This document shows, piece after piece, positions 32,709-40,668 of a stretch of DNA of 64,000 nt. Source of the stretch: DSWT01 sp035420085 (lineage in GTDB: Bacteria; Chloroflexota; Anaerolineae; B4-G1; SLSP01). A program made the position numbers and the translations under genes. The stretch covers positions 1-64,000 of the forward strand of contig DAOLUH010000004.1 of assembly GCA_035420085.1 (NCBI GenBank), given 5' to 3'. The notes beneath the pieces are model-generated. The model saw only the letters and a program-made list of their open reading frames with translations, made no database searches and was not told where the DNA came from. Position 1 is the stretch's first letter. Every line of letters begins with the position of its first letter.

Positions 32709-33914
32709 CTACTTCCGGTAGATGATGCCCTCCGACACTTCCAACAGCAGCGTCTTTTGGCGGAAGCTCTCCGGGAACATCTCCGCGTCGGTGGTGCAGA
32801 GGATGGTTTGCTCGACGTTGCCGAGCAAGTTGAGCAGGTAGGTGCGCCGCGCGCGGTCGAGTTCGGCAAGCACTTCATCCAGCAGCAGAACGGGGGATTC
32901 GCGCGTTTCCTGCTCCAGCCAGCGCAGTTCGGCCAGCCGCAGCGCCATGACAACCGTGCGCTGCTGTCCGCGCGAGCCGAACGTTCCCATGTCCACGCCC
33001 TCGGAGATGAAGCGTAGCTCGTCGCGGTGCGGGCCGGTGAGCGTCATGCCACGGTCGATCTCGGTGCGGCGCTGGCTCTGGAGCATTTTGCGATACGCCT
33101 CGTACAGCGCGTCCATGTCGACCGGTGATTCGCCCGCTGTCTCCGGCAGCAGTCCGATCTGATAATCGACCGCAGGCGGGCGCAGCGGGTCGAAGTTGGG
33201 TTCGTATTGCACTTTTAGCCACGCTGCGCCGCCAGTCAAATCGTGGTGCAGGCGGTCGGCGTAGAAGGTGAGCGCCTTCACCACGCGGCGCCGGTAGAGC
33301 GAGAGGGTCACACCGGTCTGCCCCAGCGTCTCCTCCAACGGCGCGAGCTGCGCAGCATCCCCGCCGAAGTCGCGCAGGTGACGCAACAAGGCGTTGCGGC
33401 GGGAGAGCGCCGTCTGATATTCTCCCAGGGCCTCCACGTAGGCCGGGTACACCTGCGAGAGCAAATCGTCGAGGAAACGCCGCCGCCCGGCAGGCGCGCC
33501 GCTCACCAACTCCACATCCTCCGGCAAAAAGACGACGACGTTGAGATGCCCGGCCAAATCCATCTGGCGGATGGTGTGTTGGTTGAGTTTGATCTGCTTT
33601 TCCAGCCGCGCGCTGCCGTTGGAGAGCGTCTTCTGCTCCAACGCGATCTCGATCAGGTCGGCGCGGTTGCGGTGGACGACCTCGGTTTTGAGGTGCGCGA
33701 AAGGCATCGCGGCTTCGACAGCGCCCCAGTGGATCAAGTGCTGGTCCGTGTTGGTCAACGGCGAGCGCCCCACCGCGAGGTAGGCAATGGCTTCCAGCAG
33801 GCTGGTCTTCCCCTGCGCGTTCGCGCCCAGCAGTAAAATGGGCGAGGCCGGGAGATCGAGTTCCAGCCGGCTATATGTGCGAAATTGACGTAAACTGAGA
33901 CTTCGGATGTGCAT
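32709..33914 (-). CDS. recF: DNA replication and repair protein RecF
   Basis: This 401-residue SMC-like ATPase loads RecA at single-strand gaps together with RecO and RecR. The N-terminus MHIRSLSLRQFRTYSRLEL is typical; Walker A is GANAQGKT (residues 30-37), the signature SRGQQRTVVMALRLAE and Walker B SPVLLLDEVLAELD lie near the C-terminus. It is not beside dnaA, dnaN or gyrB, its usual partners in many bacteria, so the chromosome origin is not here. It has no tight operon neighbours. Confidence 0.96.
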   Translation of the reverse strand: MHIRSLSLRQFRTYSRLELDLPASPILLLGANAQGKTSLLEAIAYLAVGRSPLTNTDQHLIHWGAVEAAMPFAHLKTEVVHRNRADLIEIALEQKTLSNGSARLEKQIKLNQHTIRQMDLAGHLNVVVFLPEDVELVSGAPAGRRRFLDDLLSQVYPAYVEALGEYQTALSRRNALLRHLRDFGGDAAQLAPLEETLGQTGVTLSLYRRRVVKALTFYADRLHHDLTGGAAWLKVQYEPNFDPLRPPAVDYQIGLLPETAGESPVDMDALYEAYRKMLQSQRRTEIDRGMTLTGPHRDELRFISEGVDMGTFGSRGQQRTVVMALRLAELRWLEQETRESPVLLLDEVLAELDRARRTYLLNLLGNVEQTILCTTDAEMFPESFRQKTLLLEVSEGIIYRK

Positions 33915-34035
33915 ACGCTACCTTCGATGGAGGATAGCCGTATTGTAACACGGCGCGACGGATTCTCAAGAAAGGTTTCTGCGGAAATGAGCCGAAACTA
34001 TGCGCAACGGCGAATACAGGCTTCACTTTATGACG

Positions 34036-34063
34036 TTGCGCCTTTTTTTGACCAGTCTATAAT
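34036..34063 (+). promoter_or_regulatory. sigma70 promoter of the ferric-reductase-like gene
   Basis: TTGCGC (34036-34041) and a perfect TATAAT (34058-34063) are separated by 16 nt and lie 54 nt before the GTG start. Confidence 0.6.
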
Positions 34064-34117
34064 GATGCCGTGGCCGGCGAACGGGCGCAATCTGACTATT
34101 TTTCAGGGAGGACAGAA

Positions 34118-34744
34118 GTGGCCAAAGACAAAAAAGCGAAAAACACGGGGGTGCTCATTCTTTGCGGCATCGTCGCCTTGCTTGTGACTGGCGGGATCGT
34201 CGCGTTGGACAGCCGCAGCACCCCGCTGGATGGGGTGATCCGCGCGGGCGCGCTGTTGGGATACCTGGGGGTTTTCATGGCTGCGCTCTCGTCAAACTAT
34301 ATGCGCGAGTTGACCCGTTATTTCGGACGTTCGTTTATCACCGTGCATCACATCGTTTCGGTGACGGCGCTGGTCGCGTTGGCAGTTCATGCCGTCAGCG
34401 TGGCGTGGCAGATGGGTTCGGCGGCGGCTTTCCTGCCGAATTTCTCCTCCGCACGGCTCTTCTTTGCCCTCGGCGGCAGACCGGCATTCTGGTTGCTCGC
34501 TTTGACGTCACTCACCGCGCTATTCAGAACCGCCATCGGCAAAAACTGGAAGATCATCCACTGGCTGAACTATGTTGCGTTTACGCTCGGCACAATTCAC
34601 GCGCAGATGATTGGGACGAGTTTCTCACACCTCGGTCTGCGCATCGTCGCCTGGGTGATGTTGGCGGTGTTACTCGGCGTGTTCGCGTGGAAGCGCACGC
34701 GCAAACAACGGGCGCAGACAAAAGCAAAGGCGAAGGCAAAATAG
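34118..34744 (+). CDS. ferric-reductase-like transmembrane domain protein
   Basis: The 208-residue protein has six predicted membrane helices and resembles the heme-binding membrane domain of ferric reductases (MsrQ/YedZ-like). Paired histidines in FITVHHIVSVTALVALAVHAVSVAW and in IIHWLNYVAFTLGTIHAQM are the likely heme ligands. No FAD or NAD(P) domain is present, so it needs a redox partner. The GTG start at 34118 has AGGGAGGA five nt upstream; an upstream ATG at 34070 lacks a site. The lysine-rich C-terminal tail (KAKAKAK) is probably cytoplasmic. The next gene begins on the following base. Confidence 0.8.
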   Translation: MAKDKKAKNTGVLILCGIVALLVTGGIVALDSRSTPLDGVIRAGALLGYLGVFMAALSSNYMRELTRYFGRSFITVHHIVSVTALVALAVHAVSVAWQMGSAAAFLPNFSSARLFFALGGRPAFWLLALTSLTALFRTAIGKNWKIIHWLNYVAFTLGTIHAQMIGTSFSHLGLRIVAWVMLAVLLGVFAWKRTRKQRAQTKAKAKAK

Positions 34745-35308
34745 ATGAACCGGCAAACCTTGTTACGGGGCGCGCGTGTCCAATTGACGGCGCTGACGCA
34801 GGATGATCTGCCGATCATTGCCGGGTGGTATCAGGATGCCGAATTTATGCGGCTGCTGGACGCTACGCCGGCTCATCCCAAATCGGCAGAGTCGCTGCGC
34901 GCGTGGTTGGATGACGCACAGAAGGCGTCCGACGGCTACCTGTTCGGCATACGACTGCTGAGCGGCGACACGTTAATCGGCTTCATCGAAATTGATGGCA
35001 TCCTCTGGTCGCACGGTGCAGCCTGGTTCAGCATCGCGATTGCCCCGCGTGAGTATTGGGAGCAAGGCTACGGGACAGAGGCGGCGCGGCTGGCGCTCAC
35101 ATTCGCCTTCCAGGAGTTGAACTTGCATCGCGTGCAGGCCACCGTGTTCAGCTACAACCGCCGCTCAATGGCGCTGTTCGAACGACTCGGTTTCCGGCGC
35201 GAAGGCGCTTTCCGTGAGTTTCTCCACCGTGACGGGCAGCGTTACGACATGCTTTTGTACGGCATCCTGCGCCGCGAGTTCGAACGTCCGCTAGAGATGA
35301 GCGTATGA
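34745..35308 (+). CDS. GNAT acetyltransferase, RimJ/RimL type
   Basis: This 187-residue single-domain enzyme has the RimJ/RimL pattern: LLRGARVQLTALTQDDLP at the N-terminus, FSIAIAPREYWEQGYGTEAARLAL as the acetyl-CoA loop, and LHRVQATVFSYNRRSMALFERLGFRREGAFREF at the end. Relatives acetylate ribosomal-protein N-termini or small molecules, and the substrate here is unknown. It starts directly after the preceding stop codon and overlaps the next gene by ATGA, so three genes form one operon. Confidence 0.88.
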   Translation: MNRQTLLRGARVQLTALTQDDLPIIAGWYQDAEFMRLLDATPAHPKSAESLRAWLDDAQKASDGYLFGIRLLSGDTLIGFIEIDGILWSHGAAWFSIAIAPREYWEQGYGTEAARLALTFAFQELNLHRVQATVFSYNRRSMALFERLGFRREGAFREFLHRDGQRYDMLLYGILRREFERPLEMSV

Positions 35309-36393
35309 CCGCGCAAACGCTGACGGCGGCCACACAGAAGGGCCGCCAGGCCGTTGAAACGGCGATGGCGGCCTCCTATTTCGCCGACATCGCCACCGTG
35401 CCGCCGGAGTGGGCGCTGGCGCGTGTAGTGGATGGCGTGCCGGTCGCGTACATCCTCGTTGACCCGCGCCGGCAGATGGCGTTTCCTGGCGGCGGGTTAC
35501 GCTATGCTTTCATCTGCGATGTGGCGACCCGTGAAAACCGGCGGGGCGAAGGTCACTTTCGCGCGCTGATGGAGGAGACGTTCGCCCGGTTGCGGGCGAA
35601 TGACATTCCACTCGTGCTCACGCATGGGCGCTATCCGCTCTACCGCCGCTTCGGCTTCGATGTGTTCACCCATCACAGCGGCATCTTCATCGCGCCGGAA
35701 CAGATCGTGCACACGTTGGGCGTAGAGGCATCCCCAGAAGCCGCAGGACGGCTAGTCATTCAAGAAGGCCGCGGATTCCTGGAGGATCGGTTGATCGTGA
35801 CGGACGTGCGCGCGGAGACCCTGTCCGAATGTCGCGGCGCGCTCCTGGCTGCGGCTGCCATCGCCCGCCAGCGTGGGAAAAGCTTGATTTTCTTCGAGCA
35901 TCCCGCTGCGCCGAGCTATGGCTCCACCTATCCGCTCTACCCAACCCTCGCAACCCCGCTGGCGACGCTGGCCCGCGCGTGCGGTGCGCAAATCATTGTC
36001 CAGGGCGCTGATCCCGTAAGCGGCGTGATCCCCGACGCGGATTGGATCAAGGTGCTGGACGCCGCCGCACTGCTGCGCGCCGTCATCGCCTGTCTCAAGC
36101 CGCCCTTCCCCCTCCCTACTGGCACACTCGGCTTCGAGACCGAGGCGGGGATGGCGCAACTGGAAAGCACAGGCGAGGATGTCCGGGCAACGGACACCCT
36201 TACACGTACCGCGCCTGTCATCCACTGGCCGTCGGCGGCGCTGGCGCAACTCGTCGCCGGGTACCACGATGCGGCGACGCTGGCGGTCATCCACAATACC
36301 CCCATCCCCGCAGATGCGCTCGCCCTGCTGGATGCGCTGTTTCCCCCTGGATGGCGGCTCTCGCGCAATGAAAGCTGGACATATCGGGTTTAA
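35305..36393 (+). CDS. GNAT acetyltransferase, Eis-like two-domain type
   Basis: The 362-residue protein has an N-terminal GNAT domain with the acetyl-CoA loop VATRENRRGEGHFRALMEETF and HGRYPLYRRFGFDVF. The second half resembles a second, degenerate GNAT fold plus a C-terminal SCP2-like region, the layout of Eis-type acetyltransferases. The substrate is unknown. The gene overlaps the preceding one by four nt. Confidence 0.75.
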   Translation: MTAQTLTAATQKGRQAVETAMAASYFADIATVPPEWALARVVDGVPVAYILVDPRRQMAFPGGGLRYAFICDVATRENRRGEGHFRALMEETFARLRANDIPLVLTHGRYPLYRRFGFDVFTHHSGIFIAPEQIVHTLGVEASPEAAGRLVIQEGRGFLEDRLIVTDVRAETLSECRGALLAAAAIARQRGKSLIFFEHPAAPSYGSTYPLYPTLATPLATLARACGAQIIVQGADPVSGVIPDADWIKVLDAAALLRAVIACLKPPFPLPTGTLGFETEAGMAQLESTGEDVRATDTLTRTAPVIHWPSAALAQLVAGYHDAATLAVIHNTPIPADALALLDALFPPGWRLSRNESWTYRV

Positions 36394-36395
36394 GT

Positions 36396-36543
36396 GTAAC
36401 TTACAGGAGTTATGCGGTTCGTTTCTTTAGACAGGATTTACAAGATTAACAGGATGAAAAAGCTGTCATAAAGCCTTTCCCAATCCTGAAAATCCTGTTA
36501 ATCCTGTCAGAAAATGACACACTACGTAACTCCTGTAACTTAC
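36396..36543. repeat. nested inverted repeat (AATCCTGTN family inside CTTACAGGAGTTA arms)
   Basis: Outer arms GTAACTTACAGGAGTTA (from 36396) and TAACTCCTGTAACTTAC (to 36543) are inverted. Inside are ACAGGATTNACA units (36430-36455) and their complement AATCCTGTTAATCCTGTC (about 36482-36509). The element fills the gap between convergent genes and supplies the stop codon of the truncated KptA. Confidence 0.85.
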
Positions 36544-36794
36544 ATCGCCCGGATACGACTGCCGGCAATCTCGAAGCGATTGTGTTCTGACAGATCAAGC
36601 GCCGCGTCAATATCGGCGCGGGTAGCCCAGCGGAAGTTGGGCAAACCTTTCAGGATGTGCATCACAACGGCTATATCGGCGTAGCCCTCTTCGTCTATGG
36701 CGATCGGAAACCGCGCGGAGCGGTGCCGCAGCAACAGCGCGAGGAAGCGGTTCAGCTTGCGCAGCCGGGCGTCATAGCGGCGGTCAACGTTCAC
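36540..36794 (-). CDS. truncated KptA/Tpt1 RNA 2'-phosphotransferase (N-terminal domain only)
   Basis: The 84 residues match the N-terminal winged-helix domain of KptA: RKLNRFLALLLRHRSARFPIAIDEEGYADIAVVMHIL, then LSEHNRFEIAGSRIRAM. In full enzymes IRAxQGHS follows and opens the catalytic ADP-ribosyltransferase domain. Here the frame stops right after IRAM, exactly where a nested repeat begins. The protein cannot be catalytic unless the second half is elsewhere. The GTG start at 36794 has GGGAGG six nt upstream and overlaps the TtcA-like gene by 11 nt, so it is still well placed for translation. Confidence 0.75.
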   Translation of the reverse strand: MNVDRRYDARLRKLNRFLALLLRHRSARFPIAIDEEGYADIAVVMHILKGLPNFRWATRADIDAALDLSEHNRFEIAGSRIRAM

Positions 36795-37509
36795 TGGCGA
36801 CCTCCCGGAAACGTTGAGATATTTTCCACAGATTCGCGCGGATTTGCGTTCGCTCTTTGTCCTTGAACGTCGCCAGGAAGCGTTCATATTTGGCGCGGGC
36901 GGCATCTGCCGCGCGGGGACATGTCAGCTCCGGCGGAAACGTCCAGCCCAGCGCGCGGGCGTAGTGGGCGATTTCCTTTTCGGTCGTAAAGATCAGCGGG
37001 CGGATCAATGCCAGGCGTCCGTCGAAGTAACTCCGGCGCGGTTCAAGGGTCTCAAGCTGCCCCTTGACCATCACACTCATCAGTGTGGTGACAGCGGCAT
37101 CGTCGGCGTGGTGGCCGACGGCGACTTTGTTGCAGCCCAGACGCTCGGCGGCGAAAAACAGCGCCTTGCGCCGGTTCCGCGCGCAGCGGAAGCACCTCAT
37201 CGGCAGCGGTTCATCCTCCGCCACGGCTAATGGCGCGATGTCGTACTCCACGCCCAATTCCCGAAACCACGGCTCCAACGTGGGGACGAGATTGGGCAAG
37301 CCCACCTCTGTCCCGTCAATGTGAACCGCCACAACACTGTATGTGCCGGGCGCATCCACCCCACGCAGCAACACATCGAGCAGCGTCCGGCTATCCTTGC
37401 CGCCTGATACCCCCACCGCGACGCGGTCGCCATCCGCGATCAGCGCAAATTCCCGCACCGCGCGGTTGACGCTCTTCAGTAAATTACGGGCAATCGAATC
37501 ACTGGCCAT
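36784..37509 (-). CDS. TtcA-like PP-loop tRNA thiolation enzyme
   Basis: This 241-residue ATP pyrophosphatase has the PP-loop SGGKDS at residues 35-40. The cysteine pair in MRCFRCARNRRKALF and the GHHADDAAVTTLMSVM motif match TtcA, which makes 2-thiocytidine 32 in tRNA using an iron-sulfur cluster. A further cysteine occurs in LTCPRAADAARAKYERFL. The ending gene overlaps the KptA fragment, also an RNA-processing family. TtcA proper is longer at the N-terminus, so I call it a family member. Confidence 0.85.
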   Translation of the reverse strand: MASDSIARNLLKSVNRAVREFALIADGDRVAVGVSGGKDSRTLLDVLLRGVDAPGTYSVVAVHIDGTEVGLPNLVPTLEPWFRELGVEYDIAPLAVAEDEPLPMRCFRCARNRRKALFFAAERLGCNKVAVGHHADDAAVTTLMSVMVKGQLETLEPRRSYFDGRLALIRPLIFTTEKEIAHYARALGWTFPPELTCPRAADAARAKYERFLATFKDKERTQIRANLWKISQRFREVASER

Positions 37510-37667
37510 GAAAAAAGAGGCAAGAGGCAGGACATAAGAAGCATAGATAGTTACGCCTTCTTAGAGTCTGTGAAAAACAATTTCCCGCTGGAGCCATCTC
37601 TGACCGCCCCCATTCCCGCCTGAGCCTGCGGCAGCGCAGTCGAAGACCGGCCGCCGCTTTTCGAGAA

Positions 37668-37699
37668 GCCCCCCTACTCCCTTACTCCCTACCCCTTAC
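37668..37699. repeat. TACTCCCTTACTCCC short-period repeat at the rfbB end
   Basis: ACTCCCTTACTCCCTACCCCTTACTC has 7-9 nt periodicity. The last residues (SKG) and stop codon of rfbB are read from it. The rest of the gap (37510-37668) shows no gene; it holds a GAGGCAAGAGGCAGG run and a GCGGCAGCGCAGTCGAAG stretch. Confidence 0.6.
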
Positions 37700-38717
37700 T
37701 CAATCGCTTCCCATACTGTTCCGCGTAATACGCTTTATACAACTCCCCGCTCTTGATGGGCCGCCACCACCATTCGTTCTCTGCGTACCAGCGCACCGTC
37801 TTTTCGATGGCCTCCGCGCAGGTATGGCGTGGCTTCCAGCCCAGACCACGCAGCTTGCTGACGTCCAGCGCGTAACGGCGGTCGTGCCCGGCGCGGTCTT
37901 CTACGTGCTTGATAAGGCTCTCCGGCTTGCCCAGCGTCGTCAGCACGATATGCGTCATCTCCAGGTTCGTCATTTCCCCACCGGTGCCCACGTTGTAGAT
38001 TTCGCCCACCGCGCCCTTGTGCAGCACCAGATCAATGCCTTCGCAGTGATCGAGCACGTACTGGTAATCGCGCATCTGCTTGCCGTCGCCGTAGACGGGG
38101 AGCGGCTGGTTGTCAATGGCGTTGGTGGCGAACAATGGCACGACTTTCTCCGGGTACTGGTACGGGCCAACGTTGTTCGCGCCGCGGGTGATCGTAACCG
38201 GCAACCCCCACGACTCGTGATAGGCCAACACCATCAGGTCGCCGCCGGTTTTGCTGGCGGCATAAGGGCTGCGCGGTTTCAGGTGATCCGTCTCGGTGGA
38301 GCGGTTTTCGAGCACCTGCCCGTAGACCTCGTCCGTGCTGACCTGATGATAACGTTCCAGCCCCAACTTCTTCGCGGCTTCCAACAGCACGTAAGTGCCG
38401 AACACGTCCGTCTGGATAAACGACCCTGGCTCCATCAGCGAGCGGTCTACGTGCGTCTCGGCGGCAAAGTTGACGATGGTATCTACCTTGTGTTCCGTCA
38501 GCGCCGCCTCGACCGTCGGTCCGTCGCAAATGTCGCCCTTTACGAAGGCATAGCGCCCCGCGAACTTCTCCGCCACATCCTGCAAGTTCTCCAACCGCCC
38601 GGCATAGGTGAGCTTGTCGTAGGCGACGATGAAATAATCGGGGTACTTCTCCAGCATATAGCGCACAAAATTCGAACCGATGAACCCGGCCCCACCCGTG
38701 ACCAACAACCGTTGCAT
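37689..38717 (-). CDS. rfbB: dTDP-glucose 4,6-dehydratase
   Basis: The 342-residue extended SDR converts dTDP-glucose to dTDP-4-keto-6-deoxyglucose for surface polysaccharide. The NAD loop is TGGAGFIGSNFVRYML at the N-terminus. AAETHVDRS, STDEVYG and the catalytic YAASK (SPYAASKTGGD) are all present, as are GANNVGPYQYPEKVVPLF and GDGKQMRDYQYV. The start at 38717 follows GGAGGG by six nt. No other rhamnose-pathway gene is beside it. An upstream CGAATCAG repeat fills the divergent gap. Confidence 0.95.
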   Translation of the reverse strand: MQRLLVTGGAGFIGSNFVRYMLEKYPDYFIVAYDKLTYAGRLENLQDVAEKFAGRYAFVKGDICDGPTVEAALTEHKVDTIVNFAAETHVDRSLMEPGSFIQTDVFGTYVLLEAAKKLGLERYHQVSTDEVYGQVLENRSTETDHLKPRSPYAASKTGGDLMVLAYHESWGLPVTITRGANNVGPYQYPEKVVPLFATNAIDNQPLPVYGDGKQMRDYQYVLDHCEGIDLVLHKGAVGEIYNVGTGGEMTNLEMTHIVLTTLGKPESLIKHVEDRAGHDRRYALDVSKLRGLGWKPRHTCAEAIEKTVRWYAENEWWWRPIKSGELYKAYYAEQYGKRLSKG

Positions 38718-38734
38718 AGCGTTCCCTCCGTTTA

Positions 38735-38784
38735 GAATCAGCGAATCGAGAATCAGCAAATCAGCGAATCAGCGAATCGGCGAA
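38735..38784. repeat. AATCAGCGAATCAGC short-period repeat
   Basis: About six words of the form AATCAGCGA/AATCGGCGA at 9-10 nt spacing lie 18 nt upstream of rfbB. A run of CCCACAACCCACAACTCTTAACTC follows to about 38818. Confidence 0.75.
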
Positions 38785-38838
38785 TGAAAGCCCACAACCC
38801 ACAACTCTTAACTCTTACCCCGCGAATTCTACCACACA

Positions 38839-38866
38839 TTGACGAAACCCCATGATGCTGTAAAAT
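38839..38866 (+). promoter_or_regulatory. sigma70 promoter of the XPB helicase gene (leaderless)
   Basis: TTGACG (38839-38844) and TAAAAT (38861-38866) are separated by 16 nt. Nine nt separate the -10 box from the ATG at 38876, and no ribosome-binding site is present. Confidence 0.7.
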
Positions 38867-38875
38867 AGCTTCTTT

Positions 38876-40615
38876 ATGGAATACCGAGTGGATGCGCCGT
38901 TAATTGTGCAAGGTGACCGGACTGTCCTCCTCGAAGTGAATAACGCGCACTACGAGGATGCCAGGGACCATCTCGCGCGCTTCGCCGAGCTGGAAAAAAG
39001 CCCGGAATACATCCATACTTACCGCATTTCCTCCCTCTCACTGTGGAACGCGGCTTCGGCGGGAATGACCGCCGATGAAATTCTCGACGGGTTGCACCAA
39101 TACGCCAAGTATCCCCTGCCGGATAACGTCATCGTCGAAATCAAGGAAGCGATTGGACGTTACGGGCGTGTGCGGCTCACCCGCGATCCCAACGACCCCA
39201 CCCGCCTGCGACTGATGTCCGACGATCCGCTCCTGTTGCTGGAATTGGAGCGCAACCGCAACCTCAAAATCTACATCCTCGACCGCCTGGGGCCGCACAC
39301 GCTGCAGGTTCCGGCTTCGCGGCGCGGGCACGTTAAGCAGGCGCTCGTCAAAGCCGGCTATCCCGCCGAAGACCTGGTTGGGTACCTTGACGGCGGCGCG
39401 TTGCCCATCCAACTGCGCGAGACGACGGCGGAGGGGTTGCCCTTCACCATCCGCCACTACCAACGCGACGCCAGCGACGTCTTCTGGGCTGATGGCTCCG
39501 ACGCCGGCGGCGCGGGTGCGATCGTCCTGCCCTGCGGCGCGGGGAAAACCATCGTCGGCATGGTCGCTATGTCGCTGGCGCAGACGAACACGCTCATCCT
39601 CACGCCGAGCACCGTGGCAGCTCGCCAATGGCGCGAGGAATTGCTCGACAAGACCACCGTCACCGCCGATATGATCGGCGAATACACCGGCCTGCGCAAG
39701 GAAATCCGCCCGATCACGGTCACAACCTACCAGATTCTCACCCATCGCAAGCGCGGCACAAAAGACCAACACCTGCCGCTGGAACAGGAATTCCCGCACT
39801 TCGGGCTGTTCAACGAGGGCAACTGGGGCCTCATCATCTACGACGAAGTCCACCTGCTGCCGGCGCCGGTCTTCCGCATTACGGCGGAGTTGCAGGCGCG
39901 CCGCCGCCTGGGGCTGACCGCCACCCTCGTCCGTGAGGACGGGCGCGAGGAGGACGTCTTCTCGCTCATTGGGCCGAAGAAGTACGACGTACCCTGGCAC
40001 GACCTCGAACGCCAGGGCTGGATCGCGCCGGCGATCTGCTACGAGATCCGCGTGGATATGCCGGAAGCCGAACGGCTGGAGTACATCGTCGCCGAAGAGC
40101 GGCAAAAATATCGCATTGCGGCGGATAATTCGGTCAAACTCGACATCCTGGACCGGTTGCTGCGCTATCATGAGGGCGACCAGATTCTTATCATCGGGAT
40201 GTACCTGCAACAACTGGAAAAGATCGCCAAGCGCTACGATTACCCCCTCATCACCGGCGACACCAAAGTTGTGGAACGTGAACACCTGTATGAAAAGTTC
40301 CGCACGGGCGAAGTCAAGACCCTGGTGGTCTCTAAAGTCGCCAATTTCTCCATTGACCTGCCCGATGCCGGCGTCGCCATCCAGATTTCGGGGACGTTTG
40401 GCTCCCGGCAGGAAGAGGCGCAGCGGCTTGGGCGCATCCTGCGCCCCAAATCCGATGGGCGGCAGGCGTATTTTTACACGATTGTCAGCAAAGAGACGGT
40501 GGATCAACAATACAGCGCCAACCGCCAGCGATTCTTGACCGAGCAAGGCTACCGCTATCTCATCCTCTACGATGAGGAAATCCCCGGCGCGCTCCCACAC
40601 ACGCAACAGCGTTAG
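38876..40615 (+). CDS. XPB/Ssl2-type DEAD/DEAH helicase
   Basis: This 579-residue superfamily 2 helicase resembles bacterial XPB, a 3'-5' DNA translocase linked to nucleotide excision repair. Walker A is GAGKT at residues 221-225, the DEVH box is at 323-326, and GLTATLVREDGRE is the RED-type motif seen in XPB. The C-terminal RecA fold ends with FGSRQEEAQRLGRILRPK (motif VI). The N-terminal ~190 residues contain the helicase-associated and damage-recognition-like regions. Two large helicase-associated proteins follow, suggesting a complex. The gene has a promoter 9 nt upstream and no ribosome-binding site. Confidence 0.93.
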   Translation: MEYRVDAPLIVQGDRTVLLEVNNAHYEDARDHLARFAELEKSPEYIHTYRISSLSLWNAASAGMTADEILDGLHQYAKYPLPDNVIVEIKEAIGRYGRVRLTRDPNDPTRLRLMSDDPLLLLELERNRNLKIYILDRLGPHTLQVPASRRGHVKQALVKAGYPAEDLVGYLDGGALPIQLRETTAEGLPFTIRHYQRDASDVFWADGSDAGGAGAIVLPCGAGKTIVGMVAMSLAQTNTLILTPSTVAARQWREELLDKTTVTADMIGEYTGLRKEIRPITVTTYQILTHRKRGTKDQHLPLEQEFPHFGLFNEGNWGLIIYDEVHLLPAPVFRITAELQARRRLGLTATLVREDGREEDVFSLIGPKKYDVPWHDLERQGWIAPAICYEIRVDMPEAERLEYIVAEERQKYRIAADNSVKLDILDRLLRYHEGDQILIIGMYLQQLEKIAKRYDYPLITGDTKVVEREHLYEKFRTGEVKTLVVSKVANFSIDLPDAGVAIQISGTFGSRQEEAQRLGRILRPKSDGRQAYFYTIVSKETVDQQYSANRQRFLTEQGYRYLILYDEEIPGALPHTQQR

Positions 40616-40668
40616 CGTCGGCGGCATACGATGCCAGCATCCAGTATCCAGTTCAGTGAAAGCATAAT

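Noticed and set aside
32709..33914. recF as a marker of the replication origin
   Set aside because: No dnaA, dnaN, gyrB or DnaA-box cluster is in the window.
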